The position numbers were made by a program, and so were the translations under genes. Below the pieces are notes generated by a model, which saw only the letters and a list, made by a program, of their open reading frames with translations, was not told the origin of the DNA and made no database searches. From contig NZ_CP080332.1 in NCBI RefSeq assembly GCF_019456655.1, positions 124,001 through 188,000 on the forward strand: a stretch of DNA of 64,000 nt. The letters are read 5' to 3'. This DNA is from Mycolicibacterium diernhoferi (lineage in GTDB: Bacteria > Actinomycetota > Actinomycetes > Mycobacteriales > Mycobacteriaceae). Shown here piece after piece: positions 16,465 to 24,534 of the stretch. How positions within the stretch are numbered: position 1 is the first letter of the stretch; every line of letters begins with the position of its first letter.

Positions 16465-17952
16465 CTAGTTTCGGTAGAGCCTCAGGGCCCGGGCCGCTTC
16501 CGTCGCCACCGCGCCGCTCAGTCCGGTGATCGGTGGTCCACCGCGTTGGTGGATCACGTTCGCCAGCACCACCACATAGGTGTCGGAGCCGGGATCGATC
16601 CACAGCGTCACCCCGGTGAAGCCGGTGTGCCCGAAACTGCCCACCGGGAACAGGATTCCGCGGGGCCGGGAATGCGGTGTGTCGATATCCCAGCCGAAGC
16701 CACGCAGATCCTGCCCGGCGATCGCTGGATGGTTCGGCTCAGACCCGGTCCGCAGGGCCTGGCGGGCGGCGGCATTCGCCGCGACCAGTTGTTCGGGGGT
16801 GTGCCCGGGCTGCTGTGGAGTGGTCATCAGTGCCAGGGTGGATTGCTTCAGTGGAAACGTGCTCGGCCGCCCGGCCAGCCCGTCGAGCAGCGCCTGAGCG
16901 AACCGGCCGAGATCATCGACCGTGGAGAACACCCCGGCGCTGCCGCTCACTCCGCCCATCCGGCGCGCAGTGGGATCGTGCACGGTGCCCCGCAACGGAA
17001 ATCCGTAGTCGGGGTTGAGGCCCGGGGTGTCTTCGTCGAGCGCCGTCGGCGCGATCCGCGCCAACAGCTTCGTGCTCCAGGTACCCGCCGGGCACTGCCC
17101 CACCCAGGGCGGGTAGCCGTCGAGAGCGACGGCGGTGCCCCGAACACGGTGTGGGCCACAGACTTTGTCCACGGGCAGGTAATGTGTGTCCGCCATACCG
17201 AGCGGCGCGAACACGTGCTCCTCGATGTAGCTGTCCAGCGGGGCACCGGTGATGTTCTCGACGATTGCGCCGACCAGGATGAAGTTGATGTCGGAGTAGT
17301 GGAAAACCGTCCCCGGCTCGAACACCACCCACGCCGCGAGGGCGCGGCGGACACCTTCATCCTTGGCGGGCCGGTCCAGCCCCCAGGGCCCGTCCAGACT
17401 GAGATCGCCTGCGATGCCGGAGAAGTGGGTGAGCAGCATGCGCAGCGTCACTTGTGCGCGTCGTGGGTCGTGCGCGGGGTTGAACTCGGGCAGGTAGCTC
17501 TGCACCGGTTCGTCGATCCGGACCAGGCCCTGTTCGTACAACTGGAACAGGGCGGTCGAGGTCGCGACGCTCTTGGTCAACGATGCCAGGTCGAAGAGGG
17601 TGTCCTCGGTCATGGGTTCCGCGGGGGCGGGGGACCCGTTCAGCCCGGGCTCACCGTCGAGCTTGCGTGATCCGAAAGCGTGGCGGTACACGATGTTGCC
17701 GGCATGGCCGATCTGGACCACGGCGCCGGGCAGCCGGTGCGCCGCGACCGCGTCCTGCATCAACCGGGATACGGCCGTGAAGTCCGTGCCCGGCGTGACG
17801 GCCGCGGTGGACGTGCCCGGCGTGACGGCCGCGGACGGGGCGGGCGGCACGGCGCGCGGCGGTGCGTCGGGGACCGGGTGTCCGCAGGACGAGAGCACCC
17901 CGAGCGTGAGCAGCCCCACGGCACAGACCCGGGCGATGCGCCACCTCGACAT
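16465..17952 (-). CDS. Lipoprotein serine hydrolase of the beta-lactamase/esterase family
   Basis: 495 residues from the ATG at 17952. The signal peptide ends in the lipobox LSSC (Cys23). The penicillin-binding fold motifs are present: the nucleophile in SLTKS (Ser-x-x-Lys), HYSDIN as the Tyr-x-Asn-like element, and FGHTGFTG as the Lys/His-Thr-Gly element. This HTG form is more typical of esterases and D-aminopeptidase-like EstB proteins than of true beta-lactamases. It would act on the outer face of the membrane. A linker after the lipobox contains a 27-bp tandem duplication (AAVTPGTST repeated). Substrate unknown. Confidence 0.85.
   Translation of the reverse strand: MSRWRIARVCAVGLLTLGVLSSCGHPVPDAPPRAVPPAPSAAVTPGTSTAAVTPGTDFTAVSRLMQDAVAAHRLPGAVVQIGHAGNIVYRHAFGSRKLDGEPGLNGSPAPAEPMTEDTLFDLASLTKSVATSTALFQLYEQGLVRIDEPVQSYLPEFNPAHDPRRAQVTLRMLLTHFSGIAGDLSLDGPWGLDRPAKDEGVRRALAAWVVFEPGTVFHYSDINFILVGAIVENITGAPLDSYIEEHVFAPLGMADTHYLPVDKVCGPHRVRGTAVALDGYPPWVGQCPAGTWSTKLLARIAPTALDEDTPGLNPDYGFPLRGTVHDPTARRMGGVSGSAGVFSTVDDLGRFAQALLDGLAGRPSTFPLKQSTLALMTTPQQPGHTPEQLVAANAAARQALRTGSEPNHPAIAGQDLRGFGWDIDTPHSRPRGILFPVGSFGHTGFTGVTLWIDPGSDTYVVVLANVIHQRGGPPITGLSGAVATEAARALRLYRN
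17785..17834. repeat. 27-bp tandem duplication inside the lipoprotein linker
   Basis: A 27-bp unit at 17785-17811 is followed at once by a copy identical over 23 bp. It is in frame (nine codons) and doubles an Ala-Val-Thr-Pro-Gly-Thr linker segment between the lipid anchor and the hydrolase domain. It looks like recent replication slippage. Confidence 0.8.
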
Positions 17953-18013
17953 CTGCTCGACGGTAGTTCGGCCTCGACGCGGCGTCACCCGATCCGGGGG
18001 ATCGCCCAGACCG

Positions 18014-19708
18014 TCAGCCGGAACAGCAGGAGGGTGCCGGCGCGGCGGCGTCCAGGGGTCGGCTGCAGAAGCACGAGGACCGCACCTGCGGGTCGGCACG
18101 GGACAGTGCCACGTCCAGCGCAGGCTTGATCATCCGCGCCCGAGCCGTGTCACCGAGCAGCTCGTAGCAGCGGTGCAGCCCCACCAGCGCCCAGACGTTG
18201 TTGGGATGCCGATTGGACCGGATCACCTCATCGGTGAGTCCCAGGTCGGCCTCGTAGGCGCGGGCGGCCTCGGCGATATGACCCTGCTCCAGCAGCAGCG
18301 CGCCGAGCGCATGACGCGAGGGCATCATCCAACCCCACGGTTCGTCGTAGGGCAGTTCGTCCTCGTTGGTCACCGCCTGTCGCAGCCTGGCGAACGCCTC
18401 GTCGTAATCGCCACGGTGATAGGCGATTTCGCCGGCCAACATCTCCCGGGCCACCCCGAGGATCTGCTGGCAGGTCACGGTGTGCAGGCGCCGGGTGTCC
18501 GGTACGGTCGCCGCGACCCGCTCGAACGCGCGTTGCGCCTCGGCAGCGAGATCGTGTTGCTTGAGTGCGGCGTGCGCAATGCCCTTGCCGTAGTAGTTCA
18601 TCGCGGCCGTCATGCAGAACAACTCCGGATCCGCGGGCAACGGATCGTCGATCAGGTCCTGCCACCGGCCGAACCGGACCAGGGCGTGGGTGCCGATCGA
18701 CTTGTAGCCCTCCAGGAAGTCGGCCATCGGGGGGCTGTCGATGTAGACCAGTTCGTCGGGGATGGTGGCGTGCATGGTCCGCACCGCCTCCATCGCCGGC
18801 GCGAACTGGCCCAGCAGCATCGCCCCGTACAGCTTGAAGTGGTAGTTGTGCACCCGGTAGTTGGAGTAGAAGTTGTGCGCGCCCGCGTACTCCCAGTACT
18901 TGACGTCCTTCTCGATGCCGATGTGATTCCAGTCCACGACGTCCTGATAGTGGCCGCACAGCACGTCGATGTGGGTGGGCATATGGGCGAGGTGACCCGA
19001 GTCGGGCACCAGCCGTCGCAGTTCGTCACCGACGCGCAGCGCCGCCTCCGGCTGACCCGACATCTCCATCAGGTGGATGTAGAGATGCCACAGCCCAGGG
19101 TGCGGCGGCCGGGCGGCATCCCGGTTGCGTCCGATGGCGTTCTCCAGAACCGCTTGACACTCAGCAGTTTTCGCATCGGCCGTGGGTTCACCGGTGCGCG
19201 GGTCCCACATGGTCCAGGGGGTCAGGTTCATCAGGGACTCGGCGAACAGTGCCGCGACGTCGGGGTCCTCGCCGAAGGAGCGGTGGACGCCGCGCATGGC
19301 GTCGGCGTACTCGTGGCTCCACTTGTTCAGCTCGTCGAGATCACCGTCGCAGCGGTACCGCAGCTCGAGCGCGCCGATCAGTGCCTGCTCTACCGGTGAG
19401 GCGCCGGCCATGTTCGCCCGGGCGGTCGCGCAGGCACGCTTCGACTCGGCGAGCGTCGTCTGAATTTCCTTCTCGTCGAACAATTCCCACGGCTTGTTGT
19501 AGTTCGGGCCGATGACGTACGCGACGCCCCAGTGGGCCATCGCACAGTCCGGGTCGTAGCGCAGGGCCTGTTTGAAGCAGGCGTCGGCTTCTTCGTGGTT
19601 GTACCCATAGGTCCAGTTCAGACCGCGATCGAACCAGCCCTGCGCCTCCGGGGACGAGGTCGTGATCACCCGGCAGTAGGCACCCAGGTCGAACGGGTAG
19701 TCGGTCAT
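18014..19708 (-). CDS. TPR-repeat protein of unknown function
   Basis: 564 residues from an ATG with GGAGGG 7 nt upstream (a GTG two codons earlier is possible). Several degenerate tetratricopeptide repeats are visible, for example GYNHEEADACFKQALRYDPD, PEAALRVGDELRRLVPDS and IAEAARAYEADLGL. Between them are conserved His-rich segments such as LWHLYIHLMEMSG, HLAHMPTHIDV and HNFYSNYRVHNYHF that look like more than scaffold. No signal peptide. It lies 48 bp downstream of the MetE-like gene, on the same strand. The family occurs in many actinobacteria and proteobacteria without an assigned role. Confidence 0.75.
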   Translation of the reverse strand: MTDYPFDLGAYCRVITTSSPEAQGWFDRGLNWTYGYNHEEADACFKQALRYDPDCAMAHWGVAYVIGPNYNKPWELFDEKEIQTTLAESKRACATARANMAGASPVEQALIGALELRYRCDGDLDELNKWSHEYADAMRGVHRSFGEDPDVAALFAESLMNLTPWTMWDPRTGEPTADAKTAECQAVLENAIGRNRDAARPPHPGLWHLYIHLMEMSGQPEAALRVGDELRRLVPDSGHLAHMPTHIDVLCGHYQDVVDWNHIGIEKDVKYWEYAGAHNFYSNYRVHNYHFKLYGAMLLGQFAPAMEAVRTMHATIPDELVYIDSPPMADFLEGYKSIGTHALVRFGRWQDLIDDPLPADPELFCMTAAMNYYGKGIAHAALKQHDLAAEAQRAFERVAATVPDTRRLHTVTCQQILGVAREMLAGEIAYHRGDYDEAFARLRQAVTNEDELPYDEPWGWMMPSRHALGALLLEQGHIAEAARAYEADLGLTDEVIRSNRHPNNVWALVGLHRCYELLGDTARARMIKPALDVALSRADPQVRSSCFCSRPLDAAAPAPSCCSG

Positions 19709-19756
19709 CTGCACTCCCTCCAGGTCGCGGCGCGACCTGACGCTACCGCCGGCGGC

Positions 19757-20806
19757 TCAGCCCGCGGCCAGGGCGGGTGCCGCGGCGGCGGCCAGCTCCT
19801 GCCAGGCCACCAGGACGGCCTCGAGCTGCTCGGTGGAGTGCCGTCCCAGACCGCACTCGGTGGACAACCCGAACGACGACAGGAAATCCGAGGCCAGGGC
19901 GATCCGTTCCCGGGCGCCCTCGGCCCCGTCCTCGGCGTGCACGAGCCCGAGGTAGAACTCCGTCCCGGGCTCCAACGCGAGATCGGCCAGCGGCTGCCAG
20001 TGTGCCCGTTTGGTCCAGGCCGCGACGGTGGCGGCCTGAATGGCGTTGATGGGCCGAGTGATGTGCCGGGACAACCCGTTGGCCAGCGTGACGATCGTCG
20101 AGGCGTCACGCGGAAGTACGTGCCGGCCCCCACGGGCCGCGGCCTCCTCGGTGGGCGGTTCACCCATGAACGGGGACGCCCCGAACTTCGAGTCGCCGTA
20201 GCAGAGGTGGAAGGTGAGTTCGACACCCTCGCGTACCCAGCCGGCCAGCCGCGCCGTGGCCGCCAGCACCGGCTCGGTGTCGCCGTAGGGATTGGGGAAC
20301 CACCCCTCGATGGTGGCCAGTTCGGTCGGCAGATCCCACTGGATGGCGAGATCGGCGGCCGGGATGGCGTCCTGGATCGCCTCGACGCTGTGCCGCAGCG
20401 CACCCTCGTAGGCCAGCGCGACCTCCACCTGGGAGTCGAAGTGCACGAACGAATTCACCGCATTGAACGGCGTCGCGATCGACACCAGGAAGCGGGAATC
20501 GGCGGCCAGCACGCCGGCATCGCGGGCGGCCCGGAAATCGGCGTAGGAGGCGATGGCCGATGAGTGGTAGTCCACCTCCCCGAACGCCACCGGGGTGCCG
20601 GCCCGTACCCGTGCCCGACCGTCCTCGATGTCGAGGGTCGGGTTGGCCAGGAAGTGTGCCGAGTGCACCAGCACCCAGTTGGCGCGGTCGCCGGGTTCGC
20701 CGTCGGGCACCCGGGTCACGCCGGGCTGCAGGCGCCCGCCGACGAGCGTGAAGGCGTCGTCCACGGTGGGAACATTGATGCTGCCGGTGAGGTAGAAGCG
20801 GGTCAT
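19757..20806 (-). CDS. MetE-like (UROD/cobalamin-independent methionine synthase fold) protein
   Basis: 349 residues. The C-terminal STECGLGR matches the Cys that is a zinc ligand in MetE-type enzymes, and TFHLCYGD lies where the His-x-Cys ligand pair is found, so a thiol-activating zinc site is plausible. The N-terminus TGSINVPTVDDAF and DGEPGDRANWV also fit the UROD/MetE-like superfamily. At 349 residues it lacks the N-terminal half of true MetE, so it may move a methyl or similar group between small molecules. It starts the unit that continues into the TPR gene. No substrate evidence. Confidence 0.65.
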   Translation of the reverse strand: MTRFYLTGSINVPTVDDAFTLVGGRLQPGVTRVPDGEPGDRANWVLVHSAHFLANPTLDIEDGRARVRAGTPVAFGEVDYHSSAIASYADFRAARDAGVLAADSRFLVSIATPFNAVNSFVHFDSQVEVALAYEGALRHSVEAIQDAIPAADLAIQWDLPTELATIEGWFPNPYGDTEPVLAATARLAGWVREGVELTFHLCYGDSKFGASPFMGEPPTEEAAARGGRHVLPRDASTIVTLANGLSRHITRPINAIQAATVAAWTKRAHWQPLADLALEPGTEFYLGLVHAEDGAEGARERIALASDFLSSFGLSTECGLGRHSTEQLEAVLVAWQELAAAAAPALAAG

Positions 20807-20871
20807 CTGGAGTCCTCGTCGTCGGGTTCGACGAGAAACCTAGGAAGCGCCGGCCATCGGGTCGAGATGGT

Positions 20872-21825
20872 TCAAGCGACGCTGGAGGCGTGTGCAGGGA
20901 TGCTGTAGACACCGGTGCCGGCGAGTTGCGTTCCCGCCGCGGCGATCATGCCGACCACCGTGGCCAGCATGCTCTTGGGAGCGGGGGTCGATGCCGTCGC
21001 GATGGACACCCGGCGCACCGGCCGATGGCCGGCGACCCGCCGCAGGGCCACCCCGGTGCGCACGCCGGTCGCGGCCAGTGACGGCACCAGCGACACCCCC
21101 AGCCCGGCGGCGACGAGGCCCTGGACGGTGCCGTAGTCGTCGGCCCGGAACGTCACCGACGGCTCGAATCCCGCACGCCGACAGGCCGTTCGGAAGACCC
21201 GGGTGTCCGGACACACCCCGTTCTCGGAGCTGATCACCCAACTCTCCTGTGCGAGTGCGGCCAGCGGGACTTCCTTGCGTTCGGTGAGCGTGTGACCGTG
21301 CGGCAGGACCACGAAGAACTCGTCGTCGTAGACGCCGACCGTGCTGACATCGGGGAACTCGGGGCGCTCGCCGGGTACCTCTGTCACCATCGCCGCGTCA
21401 GCGTCACCGGTGCGCAGCAGCGCGACCCCGTCGGCCGGGTCGACGCCGATCAGTTCGATGTCGAGGCCGGGCAACACCGTCCGTAACCGGGCCAGAGCCG
21501 GCGGCAGGATGACGGCGGCGGCGCTGGAGAAGGAGGCGATCCGGATCTTGCCGCCCCTCGATCCGGTGAGAGCGGCCAGGTCCTTCTCGGCGGCGGCGAT
21601 CGCCCCCAGGATGGCCGGGACGTGCTCGAGCAGTCTGGTCCCGGCGGTGGTGAGTTGGGCGCCCGACGGTCCGCGGACCAGTAGCCGGCATCCGAGGTCC
21701 CGCTCCAGAGCGGTGACCTGCTGGGAGACGGCCGAAGTGGTGTAGCTCAGTGCCGCGGCTGCCGCGCTCAGTGACCCTGAGCGCGCGATCTCCTGCAACA
21801 CGACCAGTCGGCGCACGTCGAACAC
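20872..21825 (-). CDS. LysR-family transcriptional regulator
   Basis: 317 residues. The winged HTH is at residues 1-60 (RRLVVLQEIARSGSLSAAAAALSYTTSAVSQQVTALERDLG), with a periplasmic-binding-like effector domain after residue 90 (GKIRIASFSSAAAVILPPAL). It is co-directional with the 2OG oxygenase upstream and the MetE-like gene downstream, so its target is not obvious from orientation. LysR proteins usually activate a divergent or adjacent gene when a small ligand binds. Confidence 0.9.
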   Translation of the reverse strand: MFDVRRLVVLQEIARSGSLSAAAAALSYTTSAVSQQVTALERDLGCRLLVRGPSGAQLTTAGTRLLEHVPAILGAIAAAEKDLAALTGSRGGKIRIASFSSAAAVILPPALARLRTVLPGLDIELIGVDPADGVALLRTGDADAAMVTEVPGERPEFPDVSTVGVYDDEFFVVLPHGHTLTERKEVPLAALAQESWVISSENGVCPDTRVFRTACRRAGFEPSVTFRADDYGTVQGLVAAGLGVSLVPSLAATGVRTGVALRRVAGHRPVRRVSIATASTPAPKSMLATVVGMIAAAGTQLAGTGVYSIPAHASSVA

Positions 21826-21905
21826 CCCGTGAACTTACGGACTGCCGTGCCGGTTGCCGAGGGTTGTAATCAGCCCGACCACAAACCAGCCTGAGTCGAA
21901 CCGGA

Positions 21906-22904
21906 CTACGTCGCGAACGCCACCTTGGGCACGATGCCGTGGTGTCGTTCGGCGACGTCGGGGTGGGCCCGGGTGCGCGACTTCCAGGCGTTCTCCCCGT
22001 AGGTGTTGTAGATCGGATTGTCCGGATCGGCTTCCACCCCGCGGGACAGTGCGGCCAGGTCGGGCGGGAGCGCGATGATCGGCACGGTCGCGTCCAGTGC
22101 GGGATTGAGGAAGTAGGGAATCGAGATGCGGTCGGTGCCGGGCCGGGGCGCGCGGACCCGGTGTTGGGTGGCGCGCAGGTAGCCGCCGGTGGCCACCTCC
22201 AGCAATTCCCCGATGTTGACGATGAACGCGCCGGGCAGCGGCGGCACGTCCACCCAGGTACCTGGGGACAACTCGACCTGCAGACCTTCGGAGTCGGGTT
22301 CGACGAGCAGCAGCGTCAGAACACCGGAGTCCTTGTGGGCGCCCACCCCCTGCGTCGTGTCGGCCGTGCCGGGATACCGCACCACCTTGATCAGGGTGGC
22401 CGGCGCGTCCTGGAACGCGGCGTCGAACAGGTCTTCGGCCGCGCCCAGGGACACCGCCCAGTGCCGCAGCAGCCGCAACCCGACCGCGGACAGCGTCCGG
22501 TCCCACTCCTCGAAGGCCGCCCGGAACGCGGCGGGCCTACTGGGCCACAGGTTCGGTCCCTGCAGCCGCCAGTACCCCTCGGCCCCAGGGATGATCGCCC
22601 GTTCGGGTCCGATGTCGATCTGCTCGCGCCAATCGACGCGGCCGTTGGTCAGTTCACCGCCGATGCGTGAATAACCGCGGAACTGCGGGCTCTTCAGCTG
22701 GCTGATCGCGTCCTTGTCCTCGGTCGGCAGGTCGAAGAACTGCCGCGCCAGCGACAGCACCTCGGTGATCTGGCCGTCGGAGACGCCGTGCCCGGTGAGG
22801 TAGAAGAATCCCGCCGTGTGCGCGGCTTCGCGCAGGGCCTGTCGGAAGGCGTCCAGATCGGTATCCAGCACGGAGAGATCGAGCACGGGCAGCATGACGT
22901 CCAC
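21906..22904 (-). CDS. 2-oxoglutarate/Fe(II) oxygenase, isopenicillin N synthase-like
   Basis: 332 residues from GTG (an ATG three codons later is possible). The metal triad is visible: His-x-Asp in GAHKDSGVLTLLL and the distal His in ATQHRVRAP; the Arg-x-Ser that binds the 2-oxoglutarate carboxylate is RISIPYF. The N-terminus carries the DIOX_N pattern (GFFYLTGHGV). These soluble enzymes hydroxylate or desaturate small molecules. An 18-bp inverted repeat lies 43 bp upstream. Substrate unknown. Confidence 0.87.
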   Translation of the reverse strand: MDVMLPVLDLSVLDTDLDAFRQALREAAHTAGFFYLTGHGVSDGQITEVLSLARQFFDLPTEDKDAISQLKSPQFRGYSRIGGELTNGRVDWREQIDIGPERAIIPGAEGYWRLQGPNLWPSRPAAFRAAFEEWDRTLSAVGLRLLRHWAVSLGAAEDLFDAAFQDAPATLIKVVRYPGTADTTQGVGAHKDSGVLTLLLVEPDSEGLQVELSPGTWVDVPPLPGAFIVNIGELLEVATGGYLRATQHRVRAPRPGTDRISIPYFLNPALDATVPIIALPPDLAALSRGVEADPDNPIYNTYGENAWKSRTRAHPDVAERHHGIVPKVAFAT

Positions 22905-22947
22905 TGTGCGGCCTCACCGACCTTGCTGCCAACCCGCGTCAATGGAG

Positions 22948-22965
22948 TCTTCACAGGGGTGAAGA
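22948..22965. promoter_or_regulatory. Inverted repeat upstream of the 2OG oxygenase
   Basis: TCTTCAC-AGGG-GTGAAGA: perfect 7-bp arms around 4 nt, 43 bp before the oxygenase start. This is the form of a dimeric repressor site; the neighbouring LysR is one candidate, although it lacks the T-N11-A core. Confidence 0.4.
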
Positions 22966-22975
22966 AACCCGAAAA

Positions 22976-23018
22976 GCGGGGCCAGGATCACCGGCGGAAG
23001 CCGGCGATCCTGGCCCGC
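22976..23018 (-). terminator. Strong intrinsic terminator of the SDR gene
   Basis: A GC-rich stem (22976-22995 with 23000-23018, one unpaired base) closes on a 4-nt loop. On the minus strand it is followed directly by CTTTTC and more pyrimidines. It lies 8 bp after the SDR stop codon. This is one of the few hairpin-plus-U-tract terminators in the window. Confidence 0.8.
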
Positions 23019-23026
23019 TGAGATCG

Positions 23027-23773
23027 TCAGACCGTGAAGCCGCCGTCGACGTTCAGGTTCGCACCCGTGATGTAGCCCGACTCGGGGCCGGCCAAGAACG
23101 CCACCAGGGAGGCGACGTCGCTGGTGTGCCCGTAGCGCCCCTGCGTGGTGACCTGCTTGAGGCTCTCCGCGAAGTCACCCTCCTTCGGGTTCGCGTCGGT
23201 GTCGATCGGGCCGGGTTGCACGTTGTTCACGGTGATGCCGCGAGTGCCGAGATCGCGGGCCAGTCCACGGGTGAAGGAGGCCGCCGCGCCCTTGGTCATG
23301 CCGTACACCGCCAGCCCGGCGCCGGGGATCCGGTCGGCATTGATGCTGCCGATGTTGATGATCCGCGCACCTTCGCCCAGGTGCTTCATCGCGGTGCGGG
23401 TCGTCCAGAACATGCCCCCGATGTTTATGGCCACCAGACGGTCGAACTCCTCGCCCGGGAAGTCGTCGATCGGTGCCATGTGCGCGACGGCGGCGTTGTT
23501 CACCACGATGTCCAAGCCGCCGAGTTCGGCGACGGCCTGCTCGACGGCTGCCACGGACTGGGCCGGGGTGGCCGAGTCGGCCTGGATGGCCACCGCGGTG
23601 GCGCCGTTGCCGGTCAGTTCGGCGACGAGCTTTTCGGCCTGGGCACCCGAGGCGGAGTAGGTGAAGGCCACCGCGGCGCCGTCGGTGGCCAGGCGACGGA
23701 CGATTTCCGCGCCGATACCGCGTGAACCGCCGGTCACCAGTGCCCGCTTGCCGGTCAGGGGTGCTGTGCTCAT
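23027..23773 (-). CDS. Short-chain dehydrogenase/reductase
   Basis: 248 residues, classical SDR. TGGSRGIGAEI (14-24) is the cofactor motif, NNAAVAH the NNAG-type motif, and YGMTK the catalytic Tyr-x-x-x-Lys with an upstream Ser in NIGSINAD. The C-terminus GYITGANLNVDGGF is standard for 3-oxoacyl-ACP reductase-like members. It is divergent from the adjacent TetR gene, which likely represses it; similar SDR/TetR pairs respond to quinones or other xenobiotics. Substrate unknown. Confidence 0.9.
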   Translation of the reverse strand: MSTAPLTGKRALVTGGSRGIGAEIVRRLATDGAAVAFTYSASGAQAEKLVAELTGNGATAVAIQADSATPAQSVAAVEQAVAELGGLDIVVNNAAVAHMAPIDDFPGEEFDRLVAINIGGMFWTTRTAMKHLGEGARIINIGSINADRIPGAGLAVYGMTKGAAASFTRGLARDLGTRGITVNNVQPGPIDTDANPKEGDFAESLKQVTTQGRYGHTSDVASLVAFLAGPESGYITGANLNVDGGFTV

Positions 23774-23786
23774 TTTGATGGCCTCT

Positions 23787-23820
23787 CGTAATTACGAACC
23801 GAAGTGTTACAAAGTACACT
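23787..23820. promoter_or_regulatory. Operator region between the SDR and TetR genes
   Basis: CGTAATTACG (23787-23796) is a perfect 10-bp palindrome, and AGTGT-N8-ACACT (23803-23820) is a second dyad beside it. Both lie in the divergent promoter region shared by the SDR and TetR genes, so the TetR protein is the natural candidate to bind there. Confidence 0.45.
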
Positions 23821-23886
23821 GAGCTCAAGGCTGGTCGACGGGGGATCCATTCCCGGTGTGGCGGGCATCACAGGAAGGTGTTCACG

Positions 23887-24483
23887 ATGACGATCGGCCG
23901 ACCACGTGGGTTCGACCCCGCTCAGATCGAGGACGCGGCGATGAAGCTGTTCTGGGATCGCGGCTTCGATGCGGTGTCCATATCGGATGTGACAGCGGTG
24001 ACCGGAGTGAACCGGCGCAGCGTCTACGCCGAGTTCGGATCCAAGGAGCAGTTGTTCCAGCGGGCCCTGCGGCGTTACCTCGCCGGCCCGGGTTCCTACA
24101 CAGCCGAGGCCCTTACCCGACCGACAGCTCGTGAGGTTGCCGAGGCGATGGTGCACGGAGCGGCCGACACCGTCAGCGCCGACATCCACGGGTGCCTGAC
24201 CGTCGGGCGGGCCCCCGGCCTTGCCGAATTCCGTGACGCGACGGTGCACCGGCTTGCCGAACGGTTCGACACCGCAGTGGCCGACGGTGAGTTGTCCGGC
24301 GTGGACACCCTGCTGCTGGCCCGCTGGATCGCCGCCGTGTGCCAGGGGATCGCGGTGCAAGCCCGCAGCGGCGCGAGCCGGACCGACCTGCATGCCGTCG
24401 CCGACCTGGCGTTGACCGGTTGGCCGGGCGCGCCATCCGACGTTCCTGCGGAGGCGCGATACAGACTTGACGGGACCGAGTAG
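23887..24483 (+). CDS. TetR/AcrR-family regulator
   Basis: 198 residues from an ATG with AGGAAGG about 8 nt upstream. The HTH is MTIGRPRGFDPAQIEDAAMKLFW and AVSISDVTAVTGVNRRSVYAEFGSKEQLF, the pattern of the subgroup that includes the second TetR in this window (32218-32802). The ligand domain keeps the Cys-Leu element IHGCLTVG. It is divergent from the SDR gene and precedes the AtoE-type transporter on its own strand by 51 bp, so it may control both. Confidence 0.9.
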   Translation: MTIGRPRGFDPAQIEDAAMKLFWDRGFDAVSISDVTAVTGVNRRSVYAEFGSKEQLFQRALRRYLAGPGSYTAEALTRPTAREVAEAMVHGAADTVSADIHGCLTVGRAPGLAEFRDATVHRLAERFDTAVADGELSGVDTLLLARWIAAVCQGIAVQARSGASRTDLHAVADLALTGWPGAPSDVPAEARYRLDGTE

Positions 24484-24534
24484 TCCCGCGTCGGACCGGC
24501 GGCGGTCGACGGTAGCGAATCGAGGTGCAGCCGA

